NCBI GenBank assembly: GCA_964542875.1
Contig: CAZIWA010000024.1
Coordinates: forward strand, 1-51,784
Direction: 5' to 3'
Source of the DNA: CAZGOM01 sp964542875
GTDB lineage: Bacteria > Planctomycetota > Phycisphaerae > Phycisphaerales > Phycisphaeraceae
Length of the DNA: 51,784 nucleotides
In this document: positions 15,571-23,941 of the stretch, piece by piece
Layout: each line of letters begins with the position of its first letter
Position numbering within the stretch: the stretch's first letter is position 1
Position numbers and translations under genes: made by a program
Notes under the pieces: generated by a model
Told to the model about the DNA's origin: nothing
Seen by the model: only the letters and a program-made list of their open reading frames with translations
The model's database searches: none

Positions 15571-16881
15571 TCATTTGGAATCAGGAATTGCGCTGACGCA
15601 TCTGAAGCCGAGGCAGCGGCCGCGGGCGTGTGGGGCGCGGGCGCGGCGGTAGGAGGAACGGGCGAGGGTGGCGGGGCCGACCCAGCTTCCGCCGCGCTCG
15701 GAACGTACGCCGGTCGGGGTGATGTTGACGGGGTCGTTTTTGCAGGCGTTGGGGGAACGATAGAAGGCTGGGTCGTACCAATCGGCGCACCATTGCCAGA
15801 CGTTGCCCGCCATGTGATGGAGGCCGGTGGCGGTCATGCCCAGGAAGGCATTGACGGGCGCCATGGGGAGGTCTGCGGGCGTGGGGTAGGTTTGGCCTGG
15901 GTTGTGGATGCCCGCTTGGAGAAGTGTGAGGGATGGGGGAGTATTGCCCCAAGAATAGGCGATGGGGTGTGGACCGCGCGCGGCGTATTCCCACTGTGCT
16001 TCGGTGGGGAGGAAGCCGACGGGAGAGGCTTCTTTATAGTTTTGCCAGTCGGCAAAGTTGGCCCAGCGGGCATAGGCGTGTGCGCCAAACCAGGAGACGA
16101 GAACCATGGGGAAGTTTTCTGTGCCCGGTGCGGGCCGCCAACCTTCGGAGGTGCGAGTGAGCATTTGGTGGGCCTGGCGTTTGTCGCCTGGAGTCAGGAT
16201 GAACCAGTCGCCAAGTGTGGCATCGTCGATGGGGCCGATGGAGTTTAAGAAACGGGCGTAGGCGGTGGTGGAGATGGGTTCGGCGTCGATGAGGAATGAA
16301 TCGAGCCAGACGCTGTGGAGATCGGTTTCGTCGGGCTGTGCGCCAGGGCCGTCATAGCCAAGGCGGACGGATGCAGAGGGAAGTTGGAGGCAGCGCATGC
16401 CATCGGAGCGGCGGCGGTGGATTTTGAGGCCAATGGAATTCAAAGCCGGATTATCGAAGCGCGGTGCATCGGATGAGAGCAGGGCGAGGCGGCCGGAGAG
16501 TTGAGTGAAAGGGAGGATGGGGTTGGAGGGCAGCGGGCTGTGGACGGCGGGTTTGCTAAAAAATCCGCGGGCAGGGGGCTGGCTGATGCCCCATTGGAGA
16601 TAGACGAGTTCTGCGAGGTCTTTGAGACGAAAGGGGTTTCGGGTGAAGACGGTTTTAAATGCTTCGCCGCCTTGGTCGGAGTTGGGGATGTGAATGTCGA
16701 AAGCGTTTTCCAGGCCAATGATGAGTTCGACGAAATCGAGGCTGTCGCATTGGATGTCTTCAAGAAGCCGGTCCTGAGGGGAAAGTTTTTCGAGGCTGAT
16801 GCCTAATTGTTTAGACGTGATTTCCAGAACTTTCTGTTCGATGGCGGCGAGGTCTGGGCGGGCGGGGGGCTGGTGTGGCAC
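15571..16881 (-). CDS. Acyl carrier protein fused to SUMF1/FGE-like domain
   Basis: 436 residues, from a GTG start with GGGAG upstream. Residues 1-95 are an acyl carrier domain with the phosphopantetheine site D46-S47-L48 (IQCDSLDFVEL). A linker follows (about 96-185). Residues 185-435 are a formylglycine-generating-enzyme/SUMF1-type fold: LPTEAQWEYAARG, HHMAGNVWQWCADWY and the ending RCLGFRCVSA. The two active-site cysteines of true FGE, expected just after RGGS, are missing (RGGSWVGPATLARSSYRR), so it should not make formylglycine. I infer a carrier-tethered enzyme or binding domain of unknown chemistry. It follows a free ACP gene by 18 bp. Confidence 0.85.
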   Translation of the reverse strand: MPHQPPARPDLAAIEQKVLEITSKQLGISLEKLSPQDRLLEDIQCDSLDFVELIIGLENAFDIHIPNSDQGGEAFKTVFTRNPFRLKDLAELVYLQWGISQPPARGFFSKPAVHSPLPSNPILPFTQLSGRLALLSSDAPRFDNPALNSIGLKIHRRRSDGMRCLQLPSASVRLGYDGPGAQPDETDLHSVWLDSFLIDAEPISTTAYARFLNSIGPIDDATLGDWFILTPGDKRQAHQMLTRTSEGWRPAPGTENFPMVLVSWFGAHAYARWANFADWQNYKEASPVGFLPTEAQWEYAARGPHPIAYSWGNTPPSLTLLQAGIHNPGQTYPTPADLPMAPVNAFLGMTATGLHHMAGNVWQWCADWYDPAFYRSPNACKNDPVNITPTGVRSERGGSWVGPATLARSSYRRARAPHARGRCLGFRCVSAIPDSK

Positions 16882-16899
16882 GGCGTCACTCCCGGAATG

Positions 16900-17175
16900 T
16901 TATGGATTCTGGTTTAACCAGATCACATGGGCGAGGTCTGCAATTGTGGTGTCGGGATTGAGAATAAGGTCGGAAAGTTTCTCAGTCGATTCTTCAGGCA
17001 GATCAAAGTCATTTTCCAAACCCAAGCCAAGTTCAACATAGCCGACGCTGTCGTTTTGGATGATGGAGTTGAGCTTGGAGTTGTTTGTAATTTGATTTTG
17101 ATGCCGAGGGTAGCGTCGGGCGAGAAGGCTGCGCAGATCAGCCTGGATTTGGAGGAGGCTTGGGCGGTTGGGCAT
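16900..17175 (-). CDS. Stand-alone acyl carrier protein
   Basis: About 91 residues from the ATG at 17175 (MPNRPSLLQIQADL); an in-frame ATG at 17196 and a longer start at 17217 also exist. The helix-II motif is NDSVGYVELGLGLENDF, with S43 as the likely phosphopantetheine site, and the C-terminus TTIADLAHVIW is helix IV. It resembles the ACP domain of the next gene downstream, 18 bp away, so the two probably act as a pair. No ketosynthase, acyl-AMP ligase or other fatty-acid gene is adjacent, so it is unlikely to be the housekeeping AcpP. Confidence 0.82.
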   Translation of the reverse strand: MPNRPSLLQIQADLRSLLARRYPRHQNQITNNSKLNSIIQNDSVGYVELGLGLENDFDLPEESTEKLSDLILNPDTTIADLAHVIWLNQNP

Positions 17176-17224
17176 GCCGATGCTCCGGAATGTCATCTTG
17201 GTACTCGGTGGCGGCACTCACCCC

Positions 17225-17249
17225 GCCCCTCTCCCAAAGGGAGAGGGGC
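17225..17249. repeat. CCCTCTCCC/GGGAGAGGG hairpin (family F)
   Basis: An 11-bp perfect stem, GCCCCTCTCCC (17225-17235), loop AAA, GGGAGAGGGGC (17239-17249), between the amidohydrolase stop and the ACP gene. Related shorter hairpins occur at 48380-48394 and, degenerate, at 36344-36385. It could also terminate or attenuate transcription, but there is no T tract. Confidence 0.7.
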
Positions 17250-17255
17250 CAGAGT

Positions 17256-18173
17256 TTAGCCTTCGGTGATGAGGGGGACCACGGGGCGGTTGGCGGGTTT
17301 GTATTTGATGTCGTAGAGGCGAGCGGCGTTCTCGCCCAGGAGGAGTTCTTTCTGGCGGGCGGTGAAGGATTTGGAGCCACGCAGGAAGTCGAGGCTTTGA
17401 CGGTAGGTGAAGTCGACCATGGTGCGGGGCCAGTCGGAGCCCCACATGATTTTTTCGGCGCCGATGCGTTTGATGGCTTCCTTGAGCTTTTTCTGGGCGG
17501 TGGTGAAAGGGAAGCCTTCGGAGCGGTAGAGCCAGACGATTCCGCCTGTCTCGATGTAGACGTTTTCGTATTTGCAGAGGTCGAGCTGGCCGGGCCAGCC
17601 GTCGCGGTTTGGCATGCCGAAGTGGCCAATGGCGACGGGGAGGTGGGGGAAGTTGTCCAGCACGCGTTTGAGGGCAGGAACCTGGGCGGTGCCGGCGGAG
17701 AGGTCGATGGCCATGACAAGGCCGTAGGCTTCCATGCAGTCGTAGATGGGCATGAGCCGTTTGTCGTCCAGAAGGACAGCGGAGCCGAAGTGGCCAGCGG
17801 GGAATTTGAGGCCCTTAAAACCTTTGTCGAAGAGGCGCAGGGATTGCTTGGCGACGGTGTCGGTCTTGAAGAAGTCAGGCAGGCCGTGGACGAAGAAACG
17901 GCCGGGGTGTTGTTTCATGGCGGCCAGGCCGTATTGGTTTTGTTCGCCGTCCATATTTTCCTGGACGACGATGCCGGTGTCGACGCCGGCGGCGTCGAAC
18001 TCGGCCAGGACATGCTCAGCGAGGGCTTTGCAGTCGTGGAGACAGGCGGGCATGCCGAGGACTTTGTTTTCGCCGATTTTCACGACGCCGTTACCGACGG
18101 CGCGGAGGGGGATTTTGTTTTGGATCTTGCCGTGGAGTTTGTTCCAGATGTGCATGTGTGCGTCGATGATCAT
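17256..18173 (-). CDS. Amidohydrolase-family (COG2159-type) TIM-barrel protein
   Basis: 305 residues from the ATG at 18173 (MIIDAHMHIWNKLHG). The open frame extends further upstream but only as Pro/Ser-rich shadow sequence. It has the first metal motif DAHMH, then VAIGHFGMP with a metal His, and GSDWPRTMVDF near the C-terminus with the catalytic Asp, ending ENAARLYDI. This is the amidohydrolase-2 group, which includes sugar lactonases (rhamnono- and fucono-lactonase) and decarboxylases. Next to RhaM and an oxidoreductase, a lactonase role is attractive, but it is inference. It lies 76 bp after the oxidoreductase gene. Confidence 0.85.
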   Translation of the reverse strand: MIIDAHMHIWNKLHGKIQNKIPLRAVGNGVVKIGENKVLGMPACLHDCKALAEHVLAEFDAAGVDTGIVVQENMDGEQNQYGLAAMKQHPGRFFVHGLPDFFKTDTVAKQSLRLFDKGFKGLKFPAGHFGSAVLLDDKRLMPIYDCMEAYGLVMAIDLSAGTAQVPALKRVLDNFPHLPVAIGHFGMPNRDGWPGQLDLCKYENVYIETGGIVWLYRSEGFPFTTAQKKLKEAIKRIGAEKIMWGSDWPRTMVDFTYRQSLDFLRGSKSFTARQKELLLGENAARLYDIKYKPANRPVVPLITEG

Positions 18174-18186
18174 GGGGGCTCCAGGG

Positions 18187-18225
18187 GAAAGTAATAAGTG
18201 ACAAGGAATAAGGTACAAGGAAGAG
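18187..18225 (+). repeat. Degenerate short-unit repeat
   Basis: A purine-rich run built from near-copies of AAGTGACAAGGA / AAGGTACAAGGA between the oxidoreductase and amidohydrolase genes. It is too diverged for a firm unit length. Confidence 0.35.
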
Positions 18226-18249
18226 GGAAAGACAGGAGGGGGAATTTGT

Positions 18250-19320
18250 TCAGTCGGGCAATGGGGTGCCGCCTGTGGCGTCGGAGATGAAGCAGGCTTC
18301 GACGAGGGCCATGGTGCGGTAGGCGTCCTGGAAGTTGGTGTGGAGGGTTTTGTCTTCTCCGGCGACGTAGCGCTGGAGGTTGGAAAAGATGCCGGTGAAG
18401 GCGTCGGGGAACCAGTTGCCGGTGATGGGGACGTTGGTCCAGGGTTGGCCCTGGGTGATGATCTGAAGTTCGTCGGGCTCGCCTTTTGGGTAGTTGAGGT
18501 TGACGCCAAGCTTGGCGAAGGCCGCGCCTTTGGAACCGACGACGCGAAAGGTGCACCAGGTGTGATCAGGGCCAAAGGGGAAGCAGTGGTTGAGGGAGAG
18601 GGAGCAGCGGATGTTTGGGCCGTAGTTGAGGATGATGGAGCTTTTGCCGTGGGGGACTTTGGGTGCGTCGGGGTGTTTGATGGTGCGGGCATAGACGCCG
18701 ATGGGGTCGCCGGCGATGGCGCGGATGGCGTCCAGGTAGTGGATGGAATGAACGAGGATTTCGCCTCGCTTGAGTTTTTCGAGGAAGGGCCAGAGGCCCC
18801 AGGGGGTGTAGAGGTTCAAGGACATGTCGATGTCGGTGATGTCGCCCAGGAGGCCTTTGGCGATGGCGTCGCGGATGGCGAGCATGTTGGGGGCGAAACG
18901 GAGTTGGAAGTTCACGCAGGCGGTGAGGTTTTTCTCCAGACAGAGCGTGCGGATGAGCCGGGCTTCATGGATGTCCCGGCCCATGGGTTTTTGAATGATG
19001 ACCGCGGAGCCGGAAGGGAGGGCTTGGAGCAGGCCGAGGATGTACTCCGGCGGGACGGCGATGTCGAAGATGGCGTTTGGCACCGCTACGGCTGCGGCGA
19101 GGGTGGGGTAGACGTTTGGGATGGCCCATTTGGAGGCGGTGGCCTGAGCGCGGTCGAGGCTTACGTCGTAGAGGCCGATGACGGGGATGCCGGCAGTGCG
19201 GTAGGCGGGCATGTGTGCGTCGTTGACGATGCCGCCTGCGCCGAGGATGACGACGGGCCGGGGGTTTGGGGGGACGGGCCAGGATTGCTGGAGAGACAGG
19301 AGCGGGTTTGGCGCGGTCAT
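18250..19320 (-). CDS. Gfo/Idh/MocA-family oxidoreductase
   Basis: 356 residues. The N-terminal Rossmann fold has VVILGAGGIVNDAHMPAY, a GxGGxxxxxH variant of the NAD-binding loop. The family's dinucleotide-domain end is IIQKPMGRDIHEARLI, with the EKP-type Lys. The C-terminal sheet domain has ILVHSIHYLDAIRAIAG, with the conserved His of the active site. Members oxidise or reduce sugars, inositols and sugar acids with NAD(P). No Tat signal is present, unlike many planctomycete paralogues, so it is cytoplasmic. It is the first gene of the minus-strand series and probably supplies the amidohydrolase downstream. Confidence 0.93.
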   Translation of the reverse strand: MTAPNPLLSLQQSWPVPPNPRPVVILGAGGIVNDAHMPAYRTAGIPVIGLYDVSLDRAQATASKWAIPNVYPTLAAAVAVPNAIFDIAVPPEYILGLLQALPSGSAVIIQKPMGRDIHEARLIRTLCLEKNLTACVNFQLRFAPNMLAIRDAIAKGLLGDITDIDMSLNLYTPWGLWPFLEKLKRGEILVHSIHYLDAIRAIAGDPIGVYARTIKHPDAPKVPHGKSSIILNYGPNIRCSLSLNHCFPFGPDHTWCTFRVVGSKGAAFAKLGVNLNYPKGEPDELQIITQGQPWTNVPITGNWFPDAFTGIFSNLQRYVAGEDKTLHTNFQDAYRTMALVEACFISDATGGTPLPD

Positions 19321-19410
19321 GGGAACTCCGGAGGAGGGCAGGCGAGTGAGGGAGGCGCAGACAGTTTATGATCCGGTGGCGATTCTTACATTCATTACCG
19401 GGAGCAATAA

Positions 19411-19974
19411 ATGAAGTACATGTTTTTTCTGGTGTTGGCGCTGTTGTGCATGGCGGGGTGCCAGACCGGGCCGAGAGAGCCGCTGGCGCAGATTCCCGCG
19501 GCGGTGGTGACGGCAGAAAAGCAAGTGACGCTTAAAGACGGGCGTACGATTGCAATTCCAGAGCCGGTGCTTTGGCCTGAGCATGCCCGGGAGACGCCGG
19601 AGTATGCGCAATGGTCAGACCGGGGGGATGTTCGGACGCTGACGTTTAAGGAGGCAGATGGGCGGGTGGTGCAGGCGGGAATGGTGTTTGTGTGGCGCAA
19701 GCCGGGAGACCCGGTGCGGTATGCCGGGATTCAAAGTCTGACCCGGTTTCGTGCCGATGGGACCCGGGAGGTTGCGACGCTTTACACGCCCAGCGGTTGG
19801 CCTTTGATGTGGACGGCTTATGCGGCGGATGGGGTGACGCCGACGATCACGGTCAACCAGGATGTGAATGAAAAGCTGAAGACCGCGAAGATCGGAAGCA
19901 TGGAGGTATATGAAGCGGCGGGAAAGAAGCGGCTTTATCTGCGGCATCGGGATGGGAAGTTTGGGCCGCAGTGA
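19411..19974 (+). CDS. Putative lipoprotein, 187 aa
   Basis: It begins MKYMFFLVLALLCMAGCQTG, a short lipoprotein signal with the lipobox Cys at position 17, so it is exported and lipidated. The mature part is beta-rich (KQVTLKDGRTIAIPEPV, TRFRADGTREVATLYTPSG), resembling repeats seen in surface or MORN-like proteins, but I recognise no family. It is divergent from the oxidoreductase gene, with 90 bp between. Confidence 0.75.
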   Translation: MKYMFFLVLALLCMAGCQTGPREPLAQIPAAVVTAEKQVTLKDGRTIAIPEPVLWPEHARETPEYAQWSDRGDVRTLTFKEADGRVVQAGMVFVWRKPGDPVRYAGIQSLTRFRADGTREVATLYTPSGWPLMWTAYAADGVTPTITVNQDVNEKLKTAKIGSMEVYEAAGKKRLYLRHRDGKFGPQ

Positions 19975-20071
19975 TGGATGGAATTGCTGGTTTCAGGGCG
20001 ATTGCGGAATCTTAACGCGATGTGCCTAGAATGACCTATGCAGCCCAATCGGATCGTCCAAGGAGACTCCC

Positions 20072-20569
20072 ATGAGCCAGCAGCCGACGGACCTGGAATT
20101 CAACCTGAGCTATGAGCCGGTTCGAAACATCCAGTTCAATGTGTTTCTGGATAACCGGGTGGGGAAGCTCTACGAGCTTTTGAGCGTGTTTGAGGACAAG
20201 GCGCTGGTGGTGGCGGGGTTGAGCGTGATCGATACGTCTGATTGCGCGATCGCGCGGGTCTTAACCTCACGGTCGGAGCTGGCCAGGCGGCTTTTGGACC
20301 GGGCGAAACTCCCCTTTAATGAAACCCCGGTGATTGTGGTGGAGGTGCCTAAAGGCCACACGCTTTCAGAGCTTTGCCGGGCGCTTTTGTCCGCGGAATT
20401 AAGCATTCGGTACGTCTATCCGCTTCTGGTGTTTCCGCACAGCCGAAGCGCGGTGGCGGTGCAGTGCGATGACCCGATGCTGGCGGCGGAGATTCTTTTG
20501 AAGAAGGGGTTTGTGCTGCTGGGAGAGAATGACCTTGGGGAGAATTTGAATCCGGGTGGGTTGGAGTAG
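20072..20569 (+). CDS. ACT-domain protein
   Basis: 165 residues after a good ribosome binding site (AAGGAG). Two ACT-like units are visible: about 20-90 (FNVFLDNRVGKLYELLSVFEDKALVVAGLSV, the beta-alpha-beta-beta start typical of ACT) and about 92-150 (VVEVPKGHTLSELCRALLSAELSIRYVYPLL). Such small proteins bind amino acids and regulate a partner enzyme. Planctomycetes commonly carry a stand-alone version. The partner is not evident here. Confidence 0.82.
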   Translation: MSQQPTDLEFNLSYEPVRNIQFNVFLDNRVGKLYELLSVFEDKALVVAGLSVIDTSDCAIARVLTSRSELARRLLDRAKLPFNETPVIVVEVPKGHTLSELCRALLSAELSIRYVYPLLVFPHSRSAVAVQCDDPMLAAEILLKKGFVLLGENDLGENLNPGGLE

Positions 20570-20702
20570 GCAAAAAACGCCGCCGCGTGTCCCTGGTCCA
20601 GTGTCGAATCGTTAAGAGCGGAGAAAGGATTCGGATTTTCAGTCTGAATGTTTTTGTATTGGCGCGGTGCGTGGGACGCGCGAAGCGGGACGAATCCATT
20701 CC

Positions 20703-22031
20703 TCACGGCGTAGCGTGTTGCTGGGCGAGCAGGATGGCGTAGGCAATGAGGGCATCCTGGGTGTCGGGGCGGGCGGCGTTGGTCATGACGACCGCAGCGA
20801 TGTTTTTGGTGGGAGCGATAAGGAAGATCGCGGAGTTCATGTTGTTTGAACCGGTGTGGAACCAGACGCGGCCGAGGGTTTCGTGGTCGAAGACAACCAT
20901 GCCGAGGGCGTAGCCGATGTCGGAACCGGGCTTTTGGCCGGGGAGTTTTTTATCGTTGGGGAGCGGGGGGCCGGGGAAGGGCTCGTAAAGCATGTGAGCC
21001 GATTCGGGGGTGATCAATTCCACCTGGTTACGGAGGTTGGTGAGGTGGAACTGGGCGTAGGAGGCGAAGTCCTGCACGTCCATGTGGATGGCGCCGGCGG
21101 GGCCGAGGATTTCGGGGTTGTCGGCATCGGGACCGGGAGCGACGGGGATGAGCCGGTCGTTTTCCAGCCGGTGGCCCCAGGGCTGGTCCGGGGCGTCGCC
21201 GAAGCCGGGCTGGGCGCCGGGGCCGAAACCGGCGCTTTCCAGGCCCAGCGGGGCAAAGATGTCGGTTTCCATCAGCTTGGACCAGCTTTGGCCTGTGGTG
21301 GCTTCCAGCATGCTGCCGGCGAGGAAGTAGCCGACGTTGCTGTAGGCGTAGGGGATTTGGGATTCAGAGGGCAATGTGGCGGGCGCGGTGGCCGAAGCAA
21401 GCGTGGTGGGTTGGGTGTGCGGGCTTGTGCTGGGTTGTGTGGTGGTCAAAAGGGTGGGTTTAAGGGTGAGCGAGCCGCGGGTGAGGATGGCTTTTTGCTC
21501 CATCAAAGGCCGGGGTGTGCTGAGGACTTTAAGAAGGAGGTCGTTGGTGTCCTGAGAAGATTGGCCGGAACGGTTTGCCAGCAGCATGCGGAGGGTGACG
21601 GGCTTGAGCTGAGGCTGCATCTGGTAGATGTAGCCGGGGAAGGTTTGCGCGAGGGTGGTGTCCCACTTGATGAAGCCGGCATCGACGAGCCTTGCGGCGA
21701 GTAGGGCGGTCATGGATTTGGTGCAGGAGCCGATGTGGAATTTGTCGGTGATGGTGACGGAGGGGATGGCGTCGGCCTTGCGGACGCCTGCGGCGCCGAT
21801 GGCGATGACGCCGTCGATATCCACGGCGGCGGCGGCCATGCCGGGCAGGCGCAGGCGGTGGGTGAGGGCCTGGAGCTCAGGTGAGAGGTTTTGCGGGTTG
21901 CGCTCGGTGGGGAGGGGGAAGATGGGCTCAGGCTGCGTTTTGGATTTGCGCTTGCGGAAGGCGTCGGGCGTGCTTTGGCAGCCGGCTAGGAGGAGGAGGA
22001 ATGCGCTGAGGATGGCCAGGGGCTTGTGCAT
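20703..22031 (-). CDS. Serine beta-lactamase-fold hydrolase, lipoprotein
   Basis: 442 residues with a lipoprotein signal (ILSAFLLLLAGC, Cys18). The class C/DD-peptidase motifs are present: the nucleophile S102-C-T-K105 (HIGSCTKSM), YSN about residue 225 (YAYSNVGYFLAG) and VWFHTGSNNMN as the KTG-equivalent box. A Thr/Pro-rich insert lies at about 190-215. This family covers esterases and D-amino peptidases rather than antibiotic resistance. It starts 5 bp after the CdsA stop codon, so the two are co-transcribed; a periplasmic or outer-membrane envelope role fits. Confidence 0.9.
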   Translation of the reverse strand: MHKPLAILSAFLLLLAGCQSTPDAFRKRKSKTQPEPIFPLPTERNPQNLSPELQALTHRLRLPGMAAAAVDIDGVIAIGAAGVRKADAIPSVTITDKFHIGSCTKSMTALLAARLVDAGFIKWDTTLAQTFPGYIYQMQPQLKPVTLRMLLANRSGQSSQDTNDLLLKVLSTPRPLMEQKAILTRGSLTLKPTLLTTTQPSTSPHTQPTTLASATAPATLPSESQIPYAYSNVGYFLAGSMLEATTGQSWSKLMETDIFAPLGLESAGFGPGAQPGFGDAPDQPWGHRLENDRLIPVAPGPDADNPEILGPAGAIHMDVQDFASYAQFHLTNLRNQVELITPESAHMLYEPFPGPPLPNDKKLPGQKPGSDIGYALGMVVFDHETLGRVWFHTGSNNMNSAIFLIAPTKNIAAVVMTNAARPDTQDALIAYAILLAQQHATP

Positions 22032-22036
22032 GGCTT

Positions 22037-23005
22037 TTATTGGGCGGGGAGTGCGAAGGTGTCCAGCAGGCGCAGGAGCCAGTAGGCGACGGGTGCGACG
22101 ACGATGGGAGAGTCGATGACGTCGATGATGCCGCCGAAGCCGGGGATGACGGCGCCGGAGTCTTTGATGCCGGCGTCGCGTTTGAGGAGGCTTGCGGTGA
22201 GGTCGCCGAATTGGCCGATGGCGCCCATGACCATGCCGGCGAAGAAGCAGGGGAGCAGGGGCATTTCGTAGGGGATGAACTTGCGGACGCCGTCGACTTT
22301 GCCGTACATGCCGGAGAGATCAAAGTGGTTGAAGGCGTAGGCGACGAGGACGGCGACGAGTCCGGAGAAGATGACGCCGCCGATGAGGCCTTCCCAGGTT
22401 TTGCCGGGGCTTAGCCAGGGGATGAGCTTGTGTTTGCCGATGGTTTTGCCGGTGGCGAAGGCACCGATATCGCAGGCTTTAACGATGAGGATGATGGCGA
22501 TGAGGATCCAGGCGCTGTGCCAGCGGCGGATGGCGATGAGGAAGCCGGGAAGGAGGCCCAGATAGACCAGGGAGAGCATGGAGAGGCCGGCGACGCCGAC
22601 GGCGCCTTCGGTGCGCTTGTGGATCCAGTTGTATTTGATCATGGTGGCCAGGAAGAGGGCCGCGATGACGCTGGTGACGATGGCGAGGGTGGTCTGGCCG
22701 TCAAGCTTGTACGGGATGGCGTACATGAGCAGAAGGCCGGAGATGCCCGAGAGGGTGACCATGAAGTAGTCGGCGGGGATGTTTTTAGCCCGGAAGATGG
22801 TGCACAACTCGCGTGCGGCCAGGGGGATGATGGCGATGAAAACCAGAAGCATGACCAGACCCGCGGGAAGGGTGCCGCGGCCGGCGAAGATGCCCTGGAG
22901 GAAGGTGCCGTCGATGTTGACCTGGTCAAGCCGGTTATCCAGCCAGCAGAGGCCGAGGAAGACGGCGATCATGATGGGGCCGAAAATCAGACGGTACTTG
23001 AGCAT
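22037..23005 (-). CDS. cdsA: Phosphatidate cytidylyltransferase
   Basis: 322 residues from the ATG at 23005 (MLKYRLIFGPIM). The start at 23107 is rejected because the extra 34 residues are not protein-like. There are about seven to eight membrane helices (LPAGLVMLLVFIAIIPLA, AWILIAIILIVKA). Conserved motifs are DIGAFATGKTIGKHKLIPWLSPGKTWEG and the CDS signature SLLKRDAGIKDSG, then PGFGGIIDVIDS, where the usual HGG..DR is FGG..DV. The enzyme makes CDP-diacylglycerol from CTP and phosphatidate in the inner membrane. The beta-lactamase-fold gene follows in the same operon. Confidence 0.93.
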   Translation of the reverse strand: MLKYRLIFGPIMIAVFLGLCWLDNRLDQVNIDGTFLQGIFAGRGTLPAGLVMLLVFIAIIPLAARELCTIFRAKNIPADYFMVTLSGISGLLLMYAIPYKLDGQTTLAIVTSVIAALFLATMIKYNWIHKRTEGAVGVAGLSMLSLVYLGLLPGFLIAIRRWHSAWILIAIILIVKACDIGAFATGKTIGKHKLIPWLSPGKTWEGLIGGVIFSGLVAVLVAYAFNHFDLSGMYGKVDGVRKFIPYEMPLLPCFFAGMVMGAIGQFGDLTASLLKRDAGIKDSGAVIPGFGGIIDVIDSPIVVAPVAYWLLRLLDTFALPAQ

Positions 23006-23091
23006 GGCGGGGCATGTTAGCAGGAGTGCCCCGGGTTTGTGCGCGTGCAAGGGGTCTGAAGGTGAGAAAACGGATATCATGCAGGGTTGAT

Positions 23092-23562
23092 ATGGCCAAG
23101 CTGACACGCGAGGAAGAGATCAACCAGATCCTGAGCTTTCACGGCGCTGCGGGTGAAGGCGCGGTGTATACATTGCTGGAGCGGCAGTTTGCCGTGCTGA
23201 CCAGCCGGGCGCAGATTCTGTTGACGCTTTGCGGGATATTGATCACCACGACCGGGTTTTCAGGGCGAATGATCGCAGGAACCAACCCTGTAGCGCAGGT
23301 GATGATCATCGCAGCGATGGGGACGGTGCTGATTGCGGCAACCATGACGGTGCGGGGGTTGTTGAAGCTCAACTGGCTGACGCAGTTTCCGGCGAGCGAC
23401 CACCGGCAATGGCTTACGATGGCGCTGGAGTATCGGGACCGCAAGACCTACCTGTATGACATCGCAACGATCGTAATGACTGTGGGGCTCGCGCTTTATG
23501 CGGTGGCAATCGGGTTGATGCTGCACAGCCCCAGCGCGTATGTGGTGCCGCTGAACCGGTAG
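23092..23562 (+). CDS. Hypothetical membrane protein, 156 aa
   Basis: Starts at 23092 (MAKLTREEEINQILSFH). It has a helical soluble N-terminus ending LLERQFAVLTSRAQ, then three hydrophobic segments: ILLTLCGILITTTGF, AQVMIIAAMGTVLIAAT and, near the C-terminus, IVMTVGLALYAVAIGLML. A loop between the second and third holds QWLTMALEYRDRKTYLYD. I see no family with certainty; the layout resembles small membrane proteins paired with signalling or Pycsar-type effectors, but without evidence here. It is divergent from cdsA, about 85 bp apart. Confidence 0.65.
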   Translation: MAKLTREEEINQILSFHGAAGEGAVYTLLERQFAVLTSRAQILLTLCGILITTTGFSGRMIAGTNPVAQVMIIAAMGTVLIAATMTVRGLLKLNWLTQFPASDHRQWLTMALEYRDRKTYLYDIATIVMTVGLALYAVAIGLMLHSPSAYVVPLNR

Positions 23563-23941
23563 CGAGTCGAAGGCGGCAAGGCAGGGCTGAGTTTTCTGCG
23601 ACTATCGAGGAGGCAGAAAAATAAGAGTGATTCACGAGGGTTGTTGACCGTGGGCTGAGGTCGAAGACCCGCCGAGCGATGGCTACGGGCGTGATGCGCT
23701 GATGGGGCTAAGAAAAGGCGCGATCCAGGCAAGGAAGGCACAAACGGCTTTGCAATGCGCCACGGCTCAAAAAAGGACTGCCCGCCGGAATCCCTTGGGG
23801 ATCAAGACAATTCAAGACGCGAGTGCCTTGATGAGGGATTGTTTGGTTTTGTAAACGTTTGACACACAATGCTTTCGTGGTTTAATGTCCCCCAGACGTT
23901 TGCGGTCCGGGGTGAATTTCCAAATTGAGAGAGGCCAAGAC
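23563..23941. other. Intergenic region with a promoter
   Basis: About 380 bp without a coding signal. The last 85 bp hold the promoter listed separately and the leader of the gene at 23942. Confidence 0.6.
23859..23888 (+). promoter_or_regulatory. Strong sigma-70-type promoter for the gene at 23942
   Basis: TTGACA (23859-23864) matches the -35 consensus exactly. TTTAATGT (23881-23888) offers a -10 box at 16-18 bp spacing, just before a leader of about 50 nt with GAGAGG near the start codon. Confidence 0.65.

Noticed and set aside
15571..16881. Calling the SUMF1 domain a sulfatase-activating formylglycine enzyme
   Set aside because: The two catalytic cysteines are absent and no sulfatase gene is in the window.
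18340..19371. 343-codon open frame on the plus strand
   Set aside because: Gly/Asp/Val-rich shadow of the Gfo/Idh/MocA gene.
20703..22031. Calling the beta-lactamase-fold protein an antibiotic resistance gene
   Set aside because: The motifs place it in the broad class C/esterase family; lipoprotein signal and cdsA operon fit an envelope role better.
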